NCBI GenBank assembly: GCA_001657325.1
Contig: LWRO01000044.1
Location: forward strand, 1-35,299
Direction: 5' to 3'
DNA from: Geitlerinema sp. BBD 1991-9
Lineage (GTDB): Bacteria > Cyanobacteriota > Cyanobacteriia > Cyanobacteriales > Geitlerinemataceae
Length of the DNA stretch: 35,299 nt
The position numbers and the translations under genes are program-made. Shown piece by piece: positions 16,910 to 26,385 of this stretch (its first letter is position 1; each line of letters begins with the position of its first letter). The notes under the pieces are model-generated. The model did not search any database. It was not told the DNA's origin and saw nothing but the letters and a program-made list of their open reading frames with translations.

Positions 16910-17935
16910 ATGGTTCAGCTCAACTCCGCTGTCACCGTTTTTCTCAGTTTGCTCGTCGAAGCCCTACCGTTCCTGTTGTTAGGTGTACTTCTCTCGAGTG
17001 CGTTGCTGTTGTTCGTTAACGAGCGAAAACTTGTCTCGATGATGCCACAAAACCCCTTATTAGGGGCTTTAGTCGGTAGTAGTATCGGATTTCTCTTTCC
17101 TGTATGCGAATGTGGTAATGTCCCCGTCGCCCGTCGCTTACTCGTTCAAGGTGTTCCCCCATCCGTCGCGATTGCTTTTCTCCTCGCCGCACCGACGATC
17201 AATCCAATTGTGATTTGGTCGACATGGGTTGCATTTCGCGATCGACCTGAAATCGTCCTGTTGCGCGTCGTTTTGTCCCTCATCATCGCCATCACTGTTG
17301 GTGTCGTTTTCAGCGTTCAGGAAAACTTGCGTCCCTTGCTACATCCCAACCTCGTTCGCGCGATGCCCTCAAAAGCTCTCCCTCCTGCAGGCGAAGACGA
17401 GAACCGGCCAGCTCTACTGAGAAAAGGCTCCTATCTCCTCAACAACGATCGATCCCCGATCGCCCTAAGCGAAGCCTCCCTTCTCGCTGCTAATCCCGGA
17501 TCGCCGCTAAACCTCGGACGGAACAAAATCACTCGACTTGCCCTCTTTTTCGACAATACGGTTCGAGAGCTGCGGGAACTCGGTGGCGTATTAGTGGTTG
17601 GAAGTGCTTTCGTTGCTCTCGTGCAAGTTGTCGTTCCCAGAGATATCATTGTTAGCTTGGGACAAGGAACAGTAGTTCCTTTGCTCGCGATGATGCTACT
17701 CGCTTTAGTCGTCTCAGTTTGCTCGACCGTCGATGCATTTTTTGCCCTGTCTTTTGCATCGATTTTCACGAGTAGTGCCTTACTCGCCTTTCTCGTCTTC
17801 GGGCCGACCATCGATTTAAAAAGCATCGGATTGATGCTCTCCATTTTTCGTCCTCGTGCCGTTTTTTACCTCTTTGCTCTAGTCGGACAGCTCACGTTTT
17901 TCTTGACCTTAATCCTGAGTTTGTACGTCAGTTAG
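16910..17935 (+). CDS. YraQ/ArsP-type membrane permease
   Basis: 341 residues with about eight hydrophobic segments in two halves separated by a hydrophilic loop (about residues 145-205). The first half has LVEALPFLLLGVLLSSALLLF and GFLFPVCECGNVPVARRLLVQGVPPSVAIAFLLAAPTINPIV; the CECGNVPVARRL and APTINP motifs mark the DUF318/YraQ-ArsP permease family. The second half has GGVLVVGSAFVALVQVVVP and VCSTVDAFFALSFA. Some members export organoarsenicals; the substrate here is unknown. The common downstream partner (TIGR03943/YcgQ-type) is not present. Confidence 0.85.
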   Translation: MVQLNSAVTVFLSLLVEALPFLLLGVLLSSALLLFVNERKLVSMMPQNPLLGALVGSSIGFLFPVCECGNVPVARRLLVQGVPPSVAIAFLLAAPTINPIVIWSTWVAFRDRPEIVLLRVVLSLIIAITVGVVFSVQENLRPLLHPNLVRAMPSKALPPAGEDENRPALLRKGSYLLNNDRSPIALSEASLLAANPGSPLNLGRNKITRLALFFDNTVRELRELGGVLVVGSAFVALVQVVVPRDIIVSLGQGTVVPLLAMMLLALVVSVCSTVDAFFALSFASIFTSSALLAFLVFGPTIDLKSIGLMLSIFRPRAVFYLFALVGQLTFFLTLILSLYVS

Positions 17936-18003
17936 TCTGTTGGCGACAGCGAATTTGTTCGATCGACCGAATTCGATTTAAACTAGGAGGTTATAGCCAT
18001 TCC

Positions 18004-18035
18004 CTCAATCGGCCAGCCATTTGGCTTGAATTGAG
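18004..18035 (+). terminator. Weak hairpin after permease gene
   Basis: CTCAAT (18004-18009) / ATTGAG (18030-18035) with an inner GCCA/TTGGC pairing. No T tract, so the terminator call is tentative. Confidence 0.3.
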
Positions 18036-18175
18036 CGTCCTCGATCGATAGCATACCGTTTCACCACTCCAAACGCACTCCAACGCTCTCCTATCGCAAC
18101 GGTTTTCTCTCGCAAGACACTCGAACGACGACTAAAGGCTGGTATCGTTGACCGTTCACATCACATCAACTGCTC

Positions 18176-19792
18176 ATGACTGCTCGAACCCAGACCCCAG
18201 AACCGACAGATCTCGAAACCTCCACTTGGGATCTCCAACGGCAAACGATTGTCATCCTCGATTTCGGTTCTCAATACTCTGAATTGATCGCCCGCCGTAT
18301 CCGCGAAACGCAAGTTTATTCTGAAGTGCTGTCTTACCGCACCAGCGCTACAGACTTACAACGCATCAACCCCAAAGGTATTATCCTTTCGGGCGGTCCG
18401 AATTCCGTTTATGACGAAGGTGCGCCAACCTGCGACGAGGAAATTTGGGATCTCGGGATTCCCATTCTCGGCGTGTGTTACGGGATGCAGTTGATGGTTC
18501 GACAACTCGGTGGAGAGGTCGAACGTGCCGAGCGCGCCGAATACGGTAAAGCCTCTCTCTACATTGACGATCCCACCGATCTGCTCACCAACGTGGAAGA
18601 GGGCTCTACCATGTGGATGAGTCACGCCGACTCAGTCACCCGCTTACCCGAAGGCTTTGAAATTCTGGCCCACACCAACAACACCTCCAACGCAGCGATC
18701 GCGCACCACGAAAACAAACTTTACGGTGTCCAGTTTCACCCGGAAGTCGTTCACTCGATCGGCGGACAGGCACTCATTCGCAATTTCGTCTATCACATCT
18801 GTAACTGCGAACCAACCTGGACTACAGAAGCCTTTGTCGAAGAAGCCATCCGGGAAATCCGGGCAAGAGTTGGTGACAAGCGCGTGTTGCTCGCATTATC
18901 GGGGGGGGTTGATTCTTCAACGCTCGCCTTTTTGCTCCATCGCGCTATTGGCGATCGACTGACTTGTATGTTTATCGATCAAGGGTTCATGCGGAAGTAC
19001 GAACCCGAGCGCCTGGTGAAACTATTCCAAGAACAATTTCACATTCCTGTCGAATACGTCAACGCTCGAGATCGATTCCTCGAACGACTCAAAGGCATCA
19101 CCGATCCCGAAGAAAAACGCCGACGCATCGGACACGAATTCATCCGCGTGTTTGAAGAAGAATCCAAGCGACTCGGCCCCTTCGACTACCTCGCACAAGG
19201 CACGCTGTACCCCGACGTGATCGAATCTGCTGACTCTAATGTCGATCCGAAAACAGGCGAGCGCGTTGCTGTGAAAATCAAAAGTCATCACAACGTTGGA
19301 GGGTTGCCTAAAGACCTGCAATTCAAACTCGTCGAACCGTTACGGAAACTGTTTAAAGACGAAGTGCGGAAAGTCGGACGTTCGATCGGTTTGCCGGAAG
19401 AAATCGTCAAACGCCATCCCTTCCCCGGCCCGGGTTTGGCAATTCGCATTCTCGGGGAAGTCACGGCGGAACGACTGAAAATCCTACGGGATGCCGATTA
19501 CATCTTGCGCCAGGAAATTAACCGCCACGGCATTTATCACGACTTCTGGCAAGCGTTCGCCGTGTTGCTGCCCATTCGCAGCGTCGGCGTGATGGGCGAC
19601 CAACGTACCTATGCGTATCCCATCGTCTTGCGCTTCGTTTCGAGTGAAGACGGCATGACTGCTGACTGGTCGCGGGTTTCCTACGACTTCCTCGAACTGG
19701 TTTCTAACCGCATCGTCAATGAAGTTCCTGGTGTGAACCGCGTCGTGTACGACATTACATCCAAACCCCCTGGCACGATTGAATGGGAATAA
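18176..19792 (+). CDS. guaA: GMP synthase (glutamine-hydrolysing)
   Basis: 538 residues. Converts XMP, ATP and glutamine to GMP. The amidotransferase domain has the nucleophile C101 (GVCYGMQL) and partners H188 and E190 (GVQFHPEVV). The ATP-pyrophosphatase PP-loop SGGVDSS is at 242-248. The C-terminal dimerisation domain ends [16 protein letters not shown], the canonical GuaA terminus. Single gene with its own downstream hairpin. Confidence 0.98.
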   Translation: MTARTQTPEPTDLETSTWDLQRQTIVILDFGSQYSELIARRIRETQVYSEVLSYRTSATDLQRINPKGIILSGGPNSVYDEGAPTCDEEIWDLGIPILGVCYGMQLMVRQLGGEVERAERAEYGKASLYIDDPTDLLTNVEEGSTMWMSHADSVTRLPEGFEILAHTNNTSNAAIAHHENKLYGVQFHPEVVHSIGGQALIRNFVYHICNCEPTWTTEAFVEEAIREIRARVGDKRVLLALSGGVDSSTLAFLLHRAIGDRLTCMFIDQGFMRKYEPERLVKLFQEQFHIPVEYVNARDRFLERLKGITDPEEKRRRIGHEFIRVFEEESKRLGPFDYLAQGTLYPDVIESADSNVDPKTGERVAVKIKSHHNVGGLPKDLQFKLVEPLRKLFKDEVRKVGRSIGLPEEIVKRHPFPGPGLAIRILGEVTAERLKILRDADYILRQEINRHGIYHDFWQAFAVLLPIRSVGVMGDQRTYAYPIVLRFVSSEDGMTADWSRVSYDFLELVSNRIVNEVPGVNRVVYDITSKPPGTIEWE

Positions 19793-19823
19793 ATATGTCT
19801 CGTCTCTAAGCAGATGTTTCAAC

Positions 19824-19854
19824 GGTCAGGGTCGGGGATTGCCCCACTCTGACC
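19824..19854 (+). terminator. Hairpin after guaA
   Basis: GGTCAGGGTCGGGG / CCCCACTCTGACC around a 4-nt loop, about 30 bp past the guaA stop, with small mismatches. No T tract follows. Confidence 0.45.
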
Positions 19855-19906
19855 GAGATCGACAGATTATTCTCCACGTTATGACTTGAATTTAACCGGT
19901 TCTCTT

Positions 19907-19951
19907 GGAATTGCGGTGGTATTGGGTTACTTACGATACCACCGCAATTCC
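19907..19951. repeat. Perfect 16-bp inverted repeat
   Basis: GGAATTGCGGTGGTAT (19907-19922) and ATACCACCGCAATTCC (19936-19951) with a 13-nt loop. It lies exactly at the left border of the PhnD-like gene fragment, so it may mark the junction of a rearrangement or be the end of a small mobile element. It is too long and lacks a T tract for a typical terminator. Confidence 0.7.
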
Positions 19952-19956
19952 AGCAG

Positions 19957-20144
19957 ACCCATCCCAACTTCGTTGAAGTGTTTCGCAAACTCGCGATCGA
20001 ACATCAAGAAAAGCTAATTTCTGCTCTCACCTCAGGATCGGCCAACAAAAAATATAAAAACCTGAATTGGTGTTGGTCGATGATTCTGACGACGATATGA
20101 TTCGAGAGGTTTATCGGGCAATTGGCTCGGGAAACTTTATTTAG
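19957..20144 (+). pseudogene. C-terminal remnant of a PhnD-like binding protein, frameshifted
   Basis: Translating from 19957 gives THPNFVEVFRKLAIEHQEKL and then ISALTSGSANKKYKNLN. After a frame change near 20065 it gives LVLVDDSDDDMIREVYRAIG and SGNFI, then a stop at 20142-20144. The intact neighbour at 21091-21978 ends TDPAAIEAFRELTIEHQDEL ... LVSVQDSDYDTIRDAYRAVG ... QGEFLD, so the two align almost throughout. This is the decayed tail of a paralogue; its first 230 or so residues are missing. Confidence 0.85.
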
Positions 20145-21090
20145 AAATTGTGTTAATTTTTATGTAATAGAGTATGTTTTCAAGGCTCGACTGCTTAAAT
20201 ATAGCTCTCGTCTATGCTTTTCTTGGAAAACCTTAAAAAAATACAGTTTTCTAATCGCATCAAAAATCTTTCTCGGACTTGAATCATAAAGATATATTAA
20301 ATACATCTAAGCTATAAAAATACAACGTTTTAAAACTGAAGTGTTATACACAAAAAAATCAATCTTTTTGAGTGATATTACGTATTAGAATTTTTGTAAG
20401 TCAGTACGTAAAGTAAAACAAATTGAATTCCGTAAATTTACGCTTATCAATCCAGGGGTTTAACGTTTAGAGTGAAAGCAGTACTAATAGATGCTGAGGA
20501 GTGTGGATTCTTCCGATTCAAGAGTGTAGGCAGTATAAATCCCTATAGATTGCATCTAAAAAAATTTTCTATCTTGACCCCATGTTTACGAGTTTAAGCC
20601 GAAAAGATTGCTCAGTAAGGGATTCGACAATTCCTTGCTCTATAAATTCGGAAAATTCTAAATTTCAAGTCTATTCGATCAATAATTATTCAGGGGCTAG
20701 TCGGGATGCCAAAACTCAATTTATGAGATAAGAGTCAAAAGGAAGCAATTGAGTATCAACTGATAGTGCTTATAGAAATCAATTTCCAACAGGTACGAGA
20801 TATATTCTAATGCAACCTCAAAATCTAAATCCTTACATAAATCGCTAAATCTATGATTTTTTTTTAATTTCACTGTGTTGTTTGAGTCGATCCTTAAGCC
20901 AAGACATGAATAGAGCAGCTAAATTGACTTAACTCAATACTAAGCTTTGTTTACCGTCTCTTAACTTCATTGCTTAAAATGATTGTTAAAATCTTATGAA
21001 AAACAAAAAAATCAGCATTTTTTTGGAGAGAATACTGCCTTAACACGCTTCTCAGCGAATCTCATGACATTTTAATCCATACTAAAAAAG
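20145..21090. other. AT-rich gene-free region upstream of PhnD-like gene
   Basis: About 950 bp, visibly much richer in A+T than its surroundings, with no open frame of note. It contains a perfect palindrome CGTAAATTTACG (20431-20442). It must hold the promoter of the PhnD-kinase pair. It may also contain further decayed sequence from the duplicated locus that can no longer be recognised. Confidence 0.55.
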
Positions 21091-21978
21091 ATGAAACGGC
21101 GAAACTTTATCGGATATACCCTGCTCTTCGTCGGTGGTTGTACGACAGCGACTGATGTTCCACAAGCTTCCACCACAGATAATAATATCTCCACCGAGTT
21201 GACATTTACCGTTACCGACCTTCTCAGTCTCGAAAAGCTCGAACGGGATTTTGAAGCATTTCGGGTCGCCCTTGAAGATGTTTTAGAACGTTCGGTCACG
21301 TTCTATCCCGTCGAGAGTTACACAGAAGCTGCAGCAGCGTTGCAATCTGGCGATCTCGATCTAGCCTTGACTGGCCCCTCAGAATACGTCTTGATTCGCG
21401 CTCGCACGAATGCTATTCCTGTCATCGCGATTACTCGTCCAAACTACCGTTCCATTATCGTGGTTCCTACAGATAATTCCATTCAGACACTTGCCGATCT
21501 CAAAGGAAAAACGATTGCAATGCGGGAAGTTGGCTCGACAAGCGGACATCTCGGACCGACTAAACTGCTCCTTGACGCTGGACTCGATCCAAAGCAAGAC
21601 TACAACGTACAAATGCTCGATCGAGCGGGGCTAGAAGCCCTCAAAAACGGCGAGGTCGATGCTTGGGCTGGACCGCTCAGCGACTTCGAGCGTTTTTTGA
21701 GTGATGAGGGTTTCTCTGAAAACGACTTTAGCGTCTTAGAGAAAAGTCCTCCACTCCCCAATGATGTTTTTGTATTCAATAGCAACACCGATCCTGCTGC
21801 GATCGAAGCTTTCCGCGAACTTACAATCGAACACCAGGACGAACTAATTGAAGCCATTGCTTCTGTTCCTGAAAACGACAAATACGAAACGTCTGAACTG
21901 GTTTCCGTCCAAGACTCAGACTACGACACGATTCGAGATGCTTATCGTGCCGTCGGACAAGGCGAGTTTTTAGACTAG
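21091..21978 (+). CDS. PhnD-like phosphate/phosphonate-type binding lipoprotein
   Basis: 295 residues. The N-terminus MKRRNFIGYTLLFVGGC has a twin-arginine-like RRNFIG and a lipobox with C17, so it is a lipoprotein of the periplasmic face. The mature part is a two-lobe periplasmic binding protein of the PhnD/SsuA-like class: VTFYPVESYTEAAAALQSGDLDLALTGPSEYV, then SIIVVPTDNSIQTLADLKGKTIAMREVGSTSGHLGP, then GEVDAWAGPLSDFERFL. The stop is 9 bp from the hybrid histidine kinase start, and no ABC permease or ATPase is near. A sensory rather than transport role is therefore inferred, as with TorT/TorS. The ligand is not known. Confidence 0.85.
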   Translation: MKRRNFIGYTLLFVGGCTTATDVPQASTTDNNISTELTFTVTDLLSLEKLERDFEAFRVALEDVLERSVTFYPVESYTEAAAALQSGDLDLALTGPSEYVLIRARTNAIPVIAITRPNYRSIIVVPTDNSIQTLADLKGKTIAMREVGSTSGHLGPTKLLLDAGLDPKQDYNVQMLDRAGLEALKNGEVDAWAGPLSDFERFLSDEGFSENDFSVLEKSPPLPNDVFVFNSNTDPAAIEAFRELTIEHQDELIEAIASVPENDKYETSELVSVQDSDYDTIRDAYRAVGQGEFLD

Positions 21979-21987
21979 AGAGTCGGT

Positions 21988-24468
21988 ATGATGTCTGCGA
22001 TCGATTTACCGGCTGTTCCCAGAAAGTTAAAACAGTTAGTATCCTCACAGCAATTTCCCATTAAAACGTTAATTGACCGATTGAGTATCGCTCAAAAAAT
22101 TAGCGTTAGCTCTGCCGTGTCGTTGGGAATTGCCGTGTGTGGGTCGATCTCGGGACTGCTCGTCGGCGACTACTATCAAAACCGAGCGATCGAACACTTA
22201 GCCGTGGCCGATCGACAACAATATCTCCTCAAAGACCTTGAAAATGCCGTCGGTGCGATGCGCCTCCACCCTCAACGTTTAACGGCCGTGTTGGGGGATT
22301 CCATTTGGTTCGATTACGAAGCGTCGAAATTTCGCGCAGATACGAACCGCGTGAATGCCGCTATTAACGAATTCGAGGCATTTATCGATCGATATGAAAG
22401 CCAATCTGACATCAATGCCGAAAAACTGAGATCGATTCTGTCGGGTTATAAAGTGACGACGCAACAATACAACAGCTTAATTCGCGATCTATGGAAACAA
22501 CTCAATCCACCAAGCCTCACGACCTCTGAAATTCCCAACGCTCAGCAGCAAGTGATTCGCTCGCTGAGTCAGTCCCCTGCTACGGATATCGAGGTACAGT
22601 TCGATCGACTGCTCGAAAATCTAATGTGGCTCGAAGATGTCATCGATACGCAATATCACAACGCGCAACTCGAACAACACCAAGCTGAAGTTCTCCGCAA
22701 ACAAATTGTATTTGCCAGTATCTCGATATCCGTCGCACTATCGATCGCCCTCGCCATCGCGATCGGTCGTGCCATTGCCCGTCCCCTCCAAGCTGTCGAG
22801 CGCGTCGCCTGTGAGGTCATGAAAGACTCGAACTTCGGTTTGCGCTGTCCCGTCACGACTACCGACGAAGTGGGATCTTTAGCTCGATCGTTCAACCAAC
22901 TCATCCAACGCATTGGCGAGTATACTGGCGCTCTCGAAGTGGCTAAAGCGAAAGCCGACTCAGCCTCTCACGCCAAAAGCGAATTTCTCGCCAACATGAG
23001 TCACGAATTGCGGACTCCCCTCAACGGTATTCTGGGTTACGCCCAGATCCTCCAACGCAGTTCAGATCTCAACCAACAGCGACAGGGGGTTGAAATTATT
23101 CATCAGTGCGGTTCCCATCTCCTGACGCTGATTAATGACATTCTGGATCTCTCGAAAATCGAGGCGCGGAAAATGGAACTGCACCCGAGCGAGGTTCACT
23201 TTTCCTCCTTCCTCACTGGGGTTGCCGAAATTTGTCAAATCCGCGCGACTCAAAAAGACCTGTCGTTTACCTTCTGTCCGAGCGAAGATTTACCTGTCAA
23301 CGTACGAGTTGATGAAAAGCGCTTGCGACAGCTCTTAATTAACTTGCTGGGTAATGCCGTGAAGTATACCCAGCAGGGTGGTGTGATTTTCTCAGTCAGT
23401 ACGGCTCGAGCGGCCTACAGAAATACTAACGGTTGTTCGATCGAGCAGCCAGCTCCACTCACTCAAAGCATTCGATTTCAAATCGAAGATACCGGAATTG
23501 GCATGACACCGGAACAACTCGAAACCATCTTTCTCCCCTTCGAGCAAGTGGGGGAATCGCACCGCATCGCGGAAGGGACGGGTTTGGGATTGGCGATCGC
23601 TCAAAAAATTGTCGGGATGATGGGCGGCGAAATCCACGTTCAGAGCGTGTTTGGGGAAGGCAGTTGCTTTGAGTTCGAGTTGGATGTGCCGTTGGTTCAG
23701 CCCCGAACGCAAGACCAGACCCCTTTGATTTCCCATGCGATCGGCTACGAAGGACGACGACGTAAAATCTTATTGGTTGACGACAAAGCTCAAAATCGTT
23801 CAATTCTCGTGACTTTGTTACAGCCAATGGGATTCGAGATCGTACAAGCACAGAACGGCCGGGAGGGTCTCGAAATCGCACGTCAGGAATGCCCCGACGC
23901 GATCGTCACGGATTTAGTGATGCCCGTTCTCGACGGCTTTGAGATGATGCGGCGTGTCCGTCAGTCACCCGACATCCGAGACGTGACGATCGTTGCTTCA
24001 TCAGCCAGTGTCTTCGAGAGCGACCAAAATCAAAGTTTAGCAGCAGGCAGCGATGCTTTTTTACCGCGCCCCATTCAACTCGAGCGACTGCTCGCCATCT
24101 TCCAAAAACACTTAAAGCTCGAGTGGGTTTATGCTGAGATAGATGCGGTCGAAGTACCCGAACCGGCAACCGAAGCCCCTGTAGATTCGATCGAGCCAGA
24201 CGAGTGGGTCTTACCACCGATCGAGACGATCGATCGATTACTTCACTCCGCGCGACGAGGAGCGCTGCGAAAGATTCTCAAGCAATGCGACAAACTCAAA
24301 TCGGAAAGCGTCGAATACACGCCTTTTACACGAGAACTCTCCCGATTAGCTCGTCAGTTCGATGAAAAAGCGATTCTCTCTCTTCTCGAACGCGCTCGTG
24401 ACGAACTGATTTCGCCAGTGACGGCAGACAGTCCGTCCTCGAGAATCGATCGATCGTCAAAGCCATGA
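21988..24468 (+). CDS. Hybrid sensor histidine kinase
   Basis: 826 residues. TM1 about 38-60, a helical periplasmic domain about 61-238 without a named fold, TM2 about 240-263, HAMP about 264-316. The HisKA H-box SHELRTPLNG has the phosphorylated H339. HATPase N-box LLINLLGNAVKYTQQGG, G1 EDTGIGMTPEQ and G2 EGTGLGLAIAQKI are intact. A receiver domain (about 592-708) has the DD pair in LLVDDKAQN and phospho-acceptor D642 (TDLVMPVLDG). Where receivers have a conserved Lys (usually KP) it reads LPRPI, R694, a notable substitution. The last 115 residues form a helical C-terminal region. The response regulator that receives its signal is not in the window. Confidence 0.93.
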   Translation: MMSAIDLPAVPRKLKQLVSSQQFPIKTLIDRLSIAQKISVSSAVSLGIAVCGSISGLLVGDYYQNRAIEHLAVADRQQYLLKDLENAVGAMRLHPQRLTAVLGDSIWFDYEASKFRADTNRVNAAINEFEAFIDRYESQSDINAEKLRSILSGYKVTTQQYNSLIRDLWKQLNPPSLTTSEIPNAQQQVIRSLSQSPATDIEVQFDRLLENLMWLEDVIDTQYHNAQLEQHQAEVLRKQIVFASISISVALSIALAIAIGRAIARPLQAVERVACEVMKDSNFGLRCPVTTTDEVGSLARSFNQLIQRIGEYTGALEVAKAKADSASHAKSEFLANMSHELRTPLNGILGYAQILQRSSDLNQQRQGVEIIHQCGSHLLTLINDILDLSKIEARKMELHPSEVHFSSFLTGVAEICQIRATQKDLSFTFCPSEDLPVNVRVDEKRLRQLLINLLGNAVKYTQQGGVIFSVSTARAAYRNTNGCSIEQPAPLTQSIRFQIEDTGIGMTPEQLETIFLPFEQVGESHRIAEGTGLGLAIAQKIVGMMGGEIHVQSVFGEGSCFEFELDVPLVQPRTQDQTPLISHAIGYEGRRRKILLVDDKAQNRSILVTLLQPMGFEIVQAQNGREGLEIARQECPDAIVTDLVMPVLDGFEMMRRVRQSPDIRDVTIVASSASVFESDQNQSLAAGSDAFLPRPIQLERLLAIFQKHLKLEWVYAEIDAVEVPEPATEAPVDSIEPDEWVLPPIETIDRLLHSARRGALRKILKQCDKLKSESVEYTPFTRELSRLARQFDEKAILSLLERARDELISPVTADSPSSRIDRSSKP

Positions 24469-24806
24469 ACTCTGTTCCAACGATTGTCTCGAGTTCAGAC
24501 TGGACTTATCAACCGCCAAACTCAGCCTGTAACCCTCAACGCATTCTCGTTAAACCCAATCTCGGCTATCCCGTTCAGTCTCCCGTGACCGTGAGTTTGT
24601 CGGTGTTGGGGCGAGTGTTAAGCGGTTTGCGAGATCGGTTCCCCAACGCTGAAATCTCGATCGTCGAAGGTGTCTGTTCGCCGAAATCGTTAGCGGAAAT
24701 TGCTGAGATGCTCGGCGTGTACGACCTGCTCGACGAGGGAATGCAACTCCTCGATGCCGATACGTTACCCATTGCCGAATATCCCAATCGATCGCATGGC
24801 CTGTGA
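24465..24806 (+). pseudogene. Truncated DUF362-type gene
   Basis: 113 residues overlapping the kinase stop by 4 bp (ATGA). ILVKPNLGYPVQSPVTVSLS, ISIVEGVCSPKSLAEI and LGVYDLLDEGMQLLDADTLP match the N-terminal third of the cyanobacterial DUF362 family (usually about 250-300 residues). After AEYPNRS the frame slips: in the +1 frame WPVTLPENP continues for a few residues, then homology is lost and the convergent radical SAM gene begins. So the gene carries a frameshift and has lost about 150 C-terminal residues. Most likely dead, though translation as a short product cannot be excluded. Confidence 0.7.
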
Positions 24807-24841
24807 CGTTGCCGGAGAACCCTTTGCGAACTATCTCGACG

Positions 24842-25702
24842 CTATCGATCGGTTGCGCTGTCAGAGCGAGCTGGCGTGAAGCGCACGGGAATTCCAGTTT
24901 CAGCTTCAACAGCCTTGGCGATTTCTGCTAACACCGAGGTGGGAACCTGCTTGAGCTGATGTACCTCGTAAGGACGGCTTGCTGCGTCGGAGTGATTGCC
25001 CCGGGCTTCGAGTTGGGGGACAACAGGCTTCGGACGGGTGGGCGTGTTCAACTGAATCGCATCCGGTTGTAGTTCTCGCATCAGCCGGATATATTCTACA
25101 CGTTGGGTATCAGTCCAAGGCGTCAACAGCATCGTTTGAATTTCCAAGATGCCGCGATAGTCTTGTCGCAGTTCTTGCAACCCCGCCCAAATTCCCTGCC
25201 AGTTCAACCCGAACACCGGTCGATCGATCCGCTTCAGCTCGCTTGGAAACACAGCATCTAGTTTCGCCGCCACGCGATCGGCCTCGCCCAAAGCCGTTCG
25301 CACGTCGAGATCGCCGAGTCGTGTGGCGTTGGTCAGAACAGTGACAGGCTTGTGGGTGAGGCGCTTGACTTCGACAATTGCCTCCCCTAAATTGAGTGCG
25401 AGTGTGGGTTCGCCGTTGCCGCTAAAGGTAATCGCATCGACCTCCCACGGTGCAAATGCCTGTAAGTCTTTGAGAATTTTCGCGGTAGGAACGAACACTC
25501 GACGCTCGGCAGTGCGGTCTTGAATTTCGCCGAGTTGACAGTAAACGCAGTTAAAACTACAAGTCGAAACCGGACCGATCGGATCGATGCCCAGAGATTT
25601 CCCGTAACGCCACGAGGAAACCGGGCCGTAAACCGAGACAAAGGTGTCGGGCAGAAGCGGTTCGTTCGGAAGGGAATTATCGGGTACAGATCGATCGAAC
25701 AT
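24842..25702 (-). CDS. Radical SAM protein, COG0731-like
   Basis: 286 residues from the ATG at 25702; the longer frame starts with TTG and adds 12 residues. The 4Fe-4S/SAM motif CxxxCxxC is C48-C52-C55 (STCSFNCVYCQLG). DAITFSGNGEPTLA and TVLTNATRLGD are typical of SAM-binding strands. Resemblance is to the COG0731 Fe-S oxidoreductases related to TYW1. The substrate is unknown. Same strand as the SCP2-like gene 120 bp upstream. Confidence 0.85.
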   Translation of the reverse strand: MFDRSVPDNSLPNEPLLPDTFVSVYGPVSSWRYGKSLGIDPIGPVSTCSFNCVYCQLGEIQDRTAERRVFVPTAKILKDLQAFAPWEVDAITFSGNGEPTLALNLGEAIVEVKRLTHKPVTVLTNATRLGDLDVRTALGEADRVAAKLDAVFPSELKRIDRPVFGLNWQGIWAGLQELRQDYRGILEIQTMLLTPWTDTQRVEYIRLMRELQPDAIQLNTPTRPKPVVPQLEARGNHSDAASRPYEVHQLKQVPTSVLAEIAKAVEAETGIPVRFTPARSDSATDR

Positions 25703-25822
25703 TGCGAAATGGCACTGTGGGACAGGCGAAAACGTCAAAAGCAGGGAATCGATCGCCTCAGCTTCGATGCGATGTTCCTCCCTGCTTCTATTATCGTCGA
25801 TCTGAACCCGTGACGAAAAACT

Positions 25823-26218
25823 CTAGACTTTGCCCATCACCGAAAACGATTTGATGAACGGCCCGACCATACGGGGGTCTTTGACCATTGCACCATAGTC
25901 ACCGACGAGGAATTTCAACTTACCCGTGGTGTAAGCCATGCCCAGCCCCATCATATTCAGACCTTTCTGGAACCATTTTTCCCAGTCCGATCGATCGGCT
26001 CGCAAGTCCCAATTGAGGGTTTGTCCCTCGAAAGCAGTGGCTGCAACAGCTTTTCCGTTCTCCACAACCAGCACGCCGCGCGGTGCGTTTTCGTCTTTAA
26101 AACCGTAAGCGATGTTAGCCGTGAAATCGATTTTGGCAAGCGCATCGGACAGCTCCGGTTCGCCGTTCCACTGGTCTTGGTAGACTGCCATCCATTCGGT
26201 AGAAAACAAATCTGCCAT
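25823..26218 (-). CDS. SCP2-like sterol-carrier-type protein
   Basis: 131 residues from the ATG at 26218, preceded by AAGGAGG 14 bases upstream. MADLFSTEWMAVYQDQWNGEPEL and DFTANIAYGFKDE...VVENGKAVAA resemble the SCP2 lipid-binding fold; GLGMAYTTGKLKFLVGDYGAMVKDPRMVGPFIKSFSVMGKV closes the domain. A small soluble lipid-binding role is inferred. The longer frame to 26317 is rejected because of this ribosome-binding site. Confidence 0.7.
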   Translation of the reverse strand: MADLFSTEWMAVYQDQWNGEPELSDALAKIDFTANIAYGFKDENAPRGVLVVENGKAVAATAFEGQTLNWDLRADRSDWEKWFQKGLNMMGLGMAYTTGKLKFLVGDYGAMVKDPRMVGPFIKSFSVMGKV

Positions 26219-26385
26219 AGATCTTCGATATCCTCCTTGTTGGTTTGTCTGTCTTGAGATCGGAGCTTCTATCTGTTCGCCCCGATTGAAATGCTCGAAT
26301 CGATCGAGCGCCATCAAGCGATAAATTGTCTACTCCCACCCACCCACCACGAGAGATAATTCATCGCGTCTTCAAATGTCAGTTG

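Noticed and set aside
19806-19988. 60-residue minus-strand ORF
   Set aside because: It spans two hairpins and the border of the PhnD-like fragment; no family resemblance.
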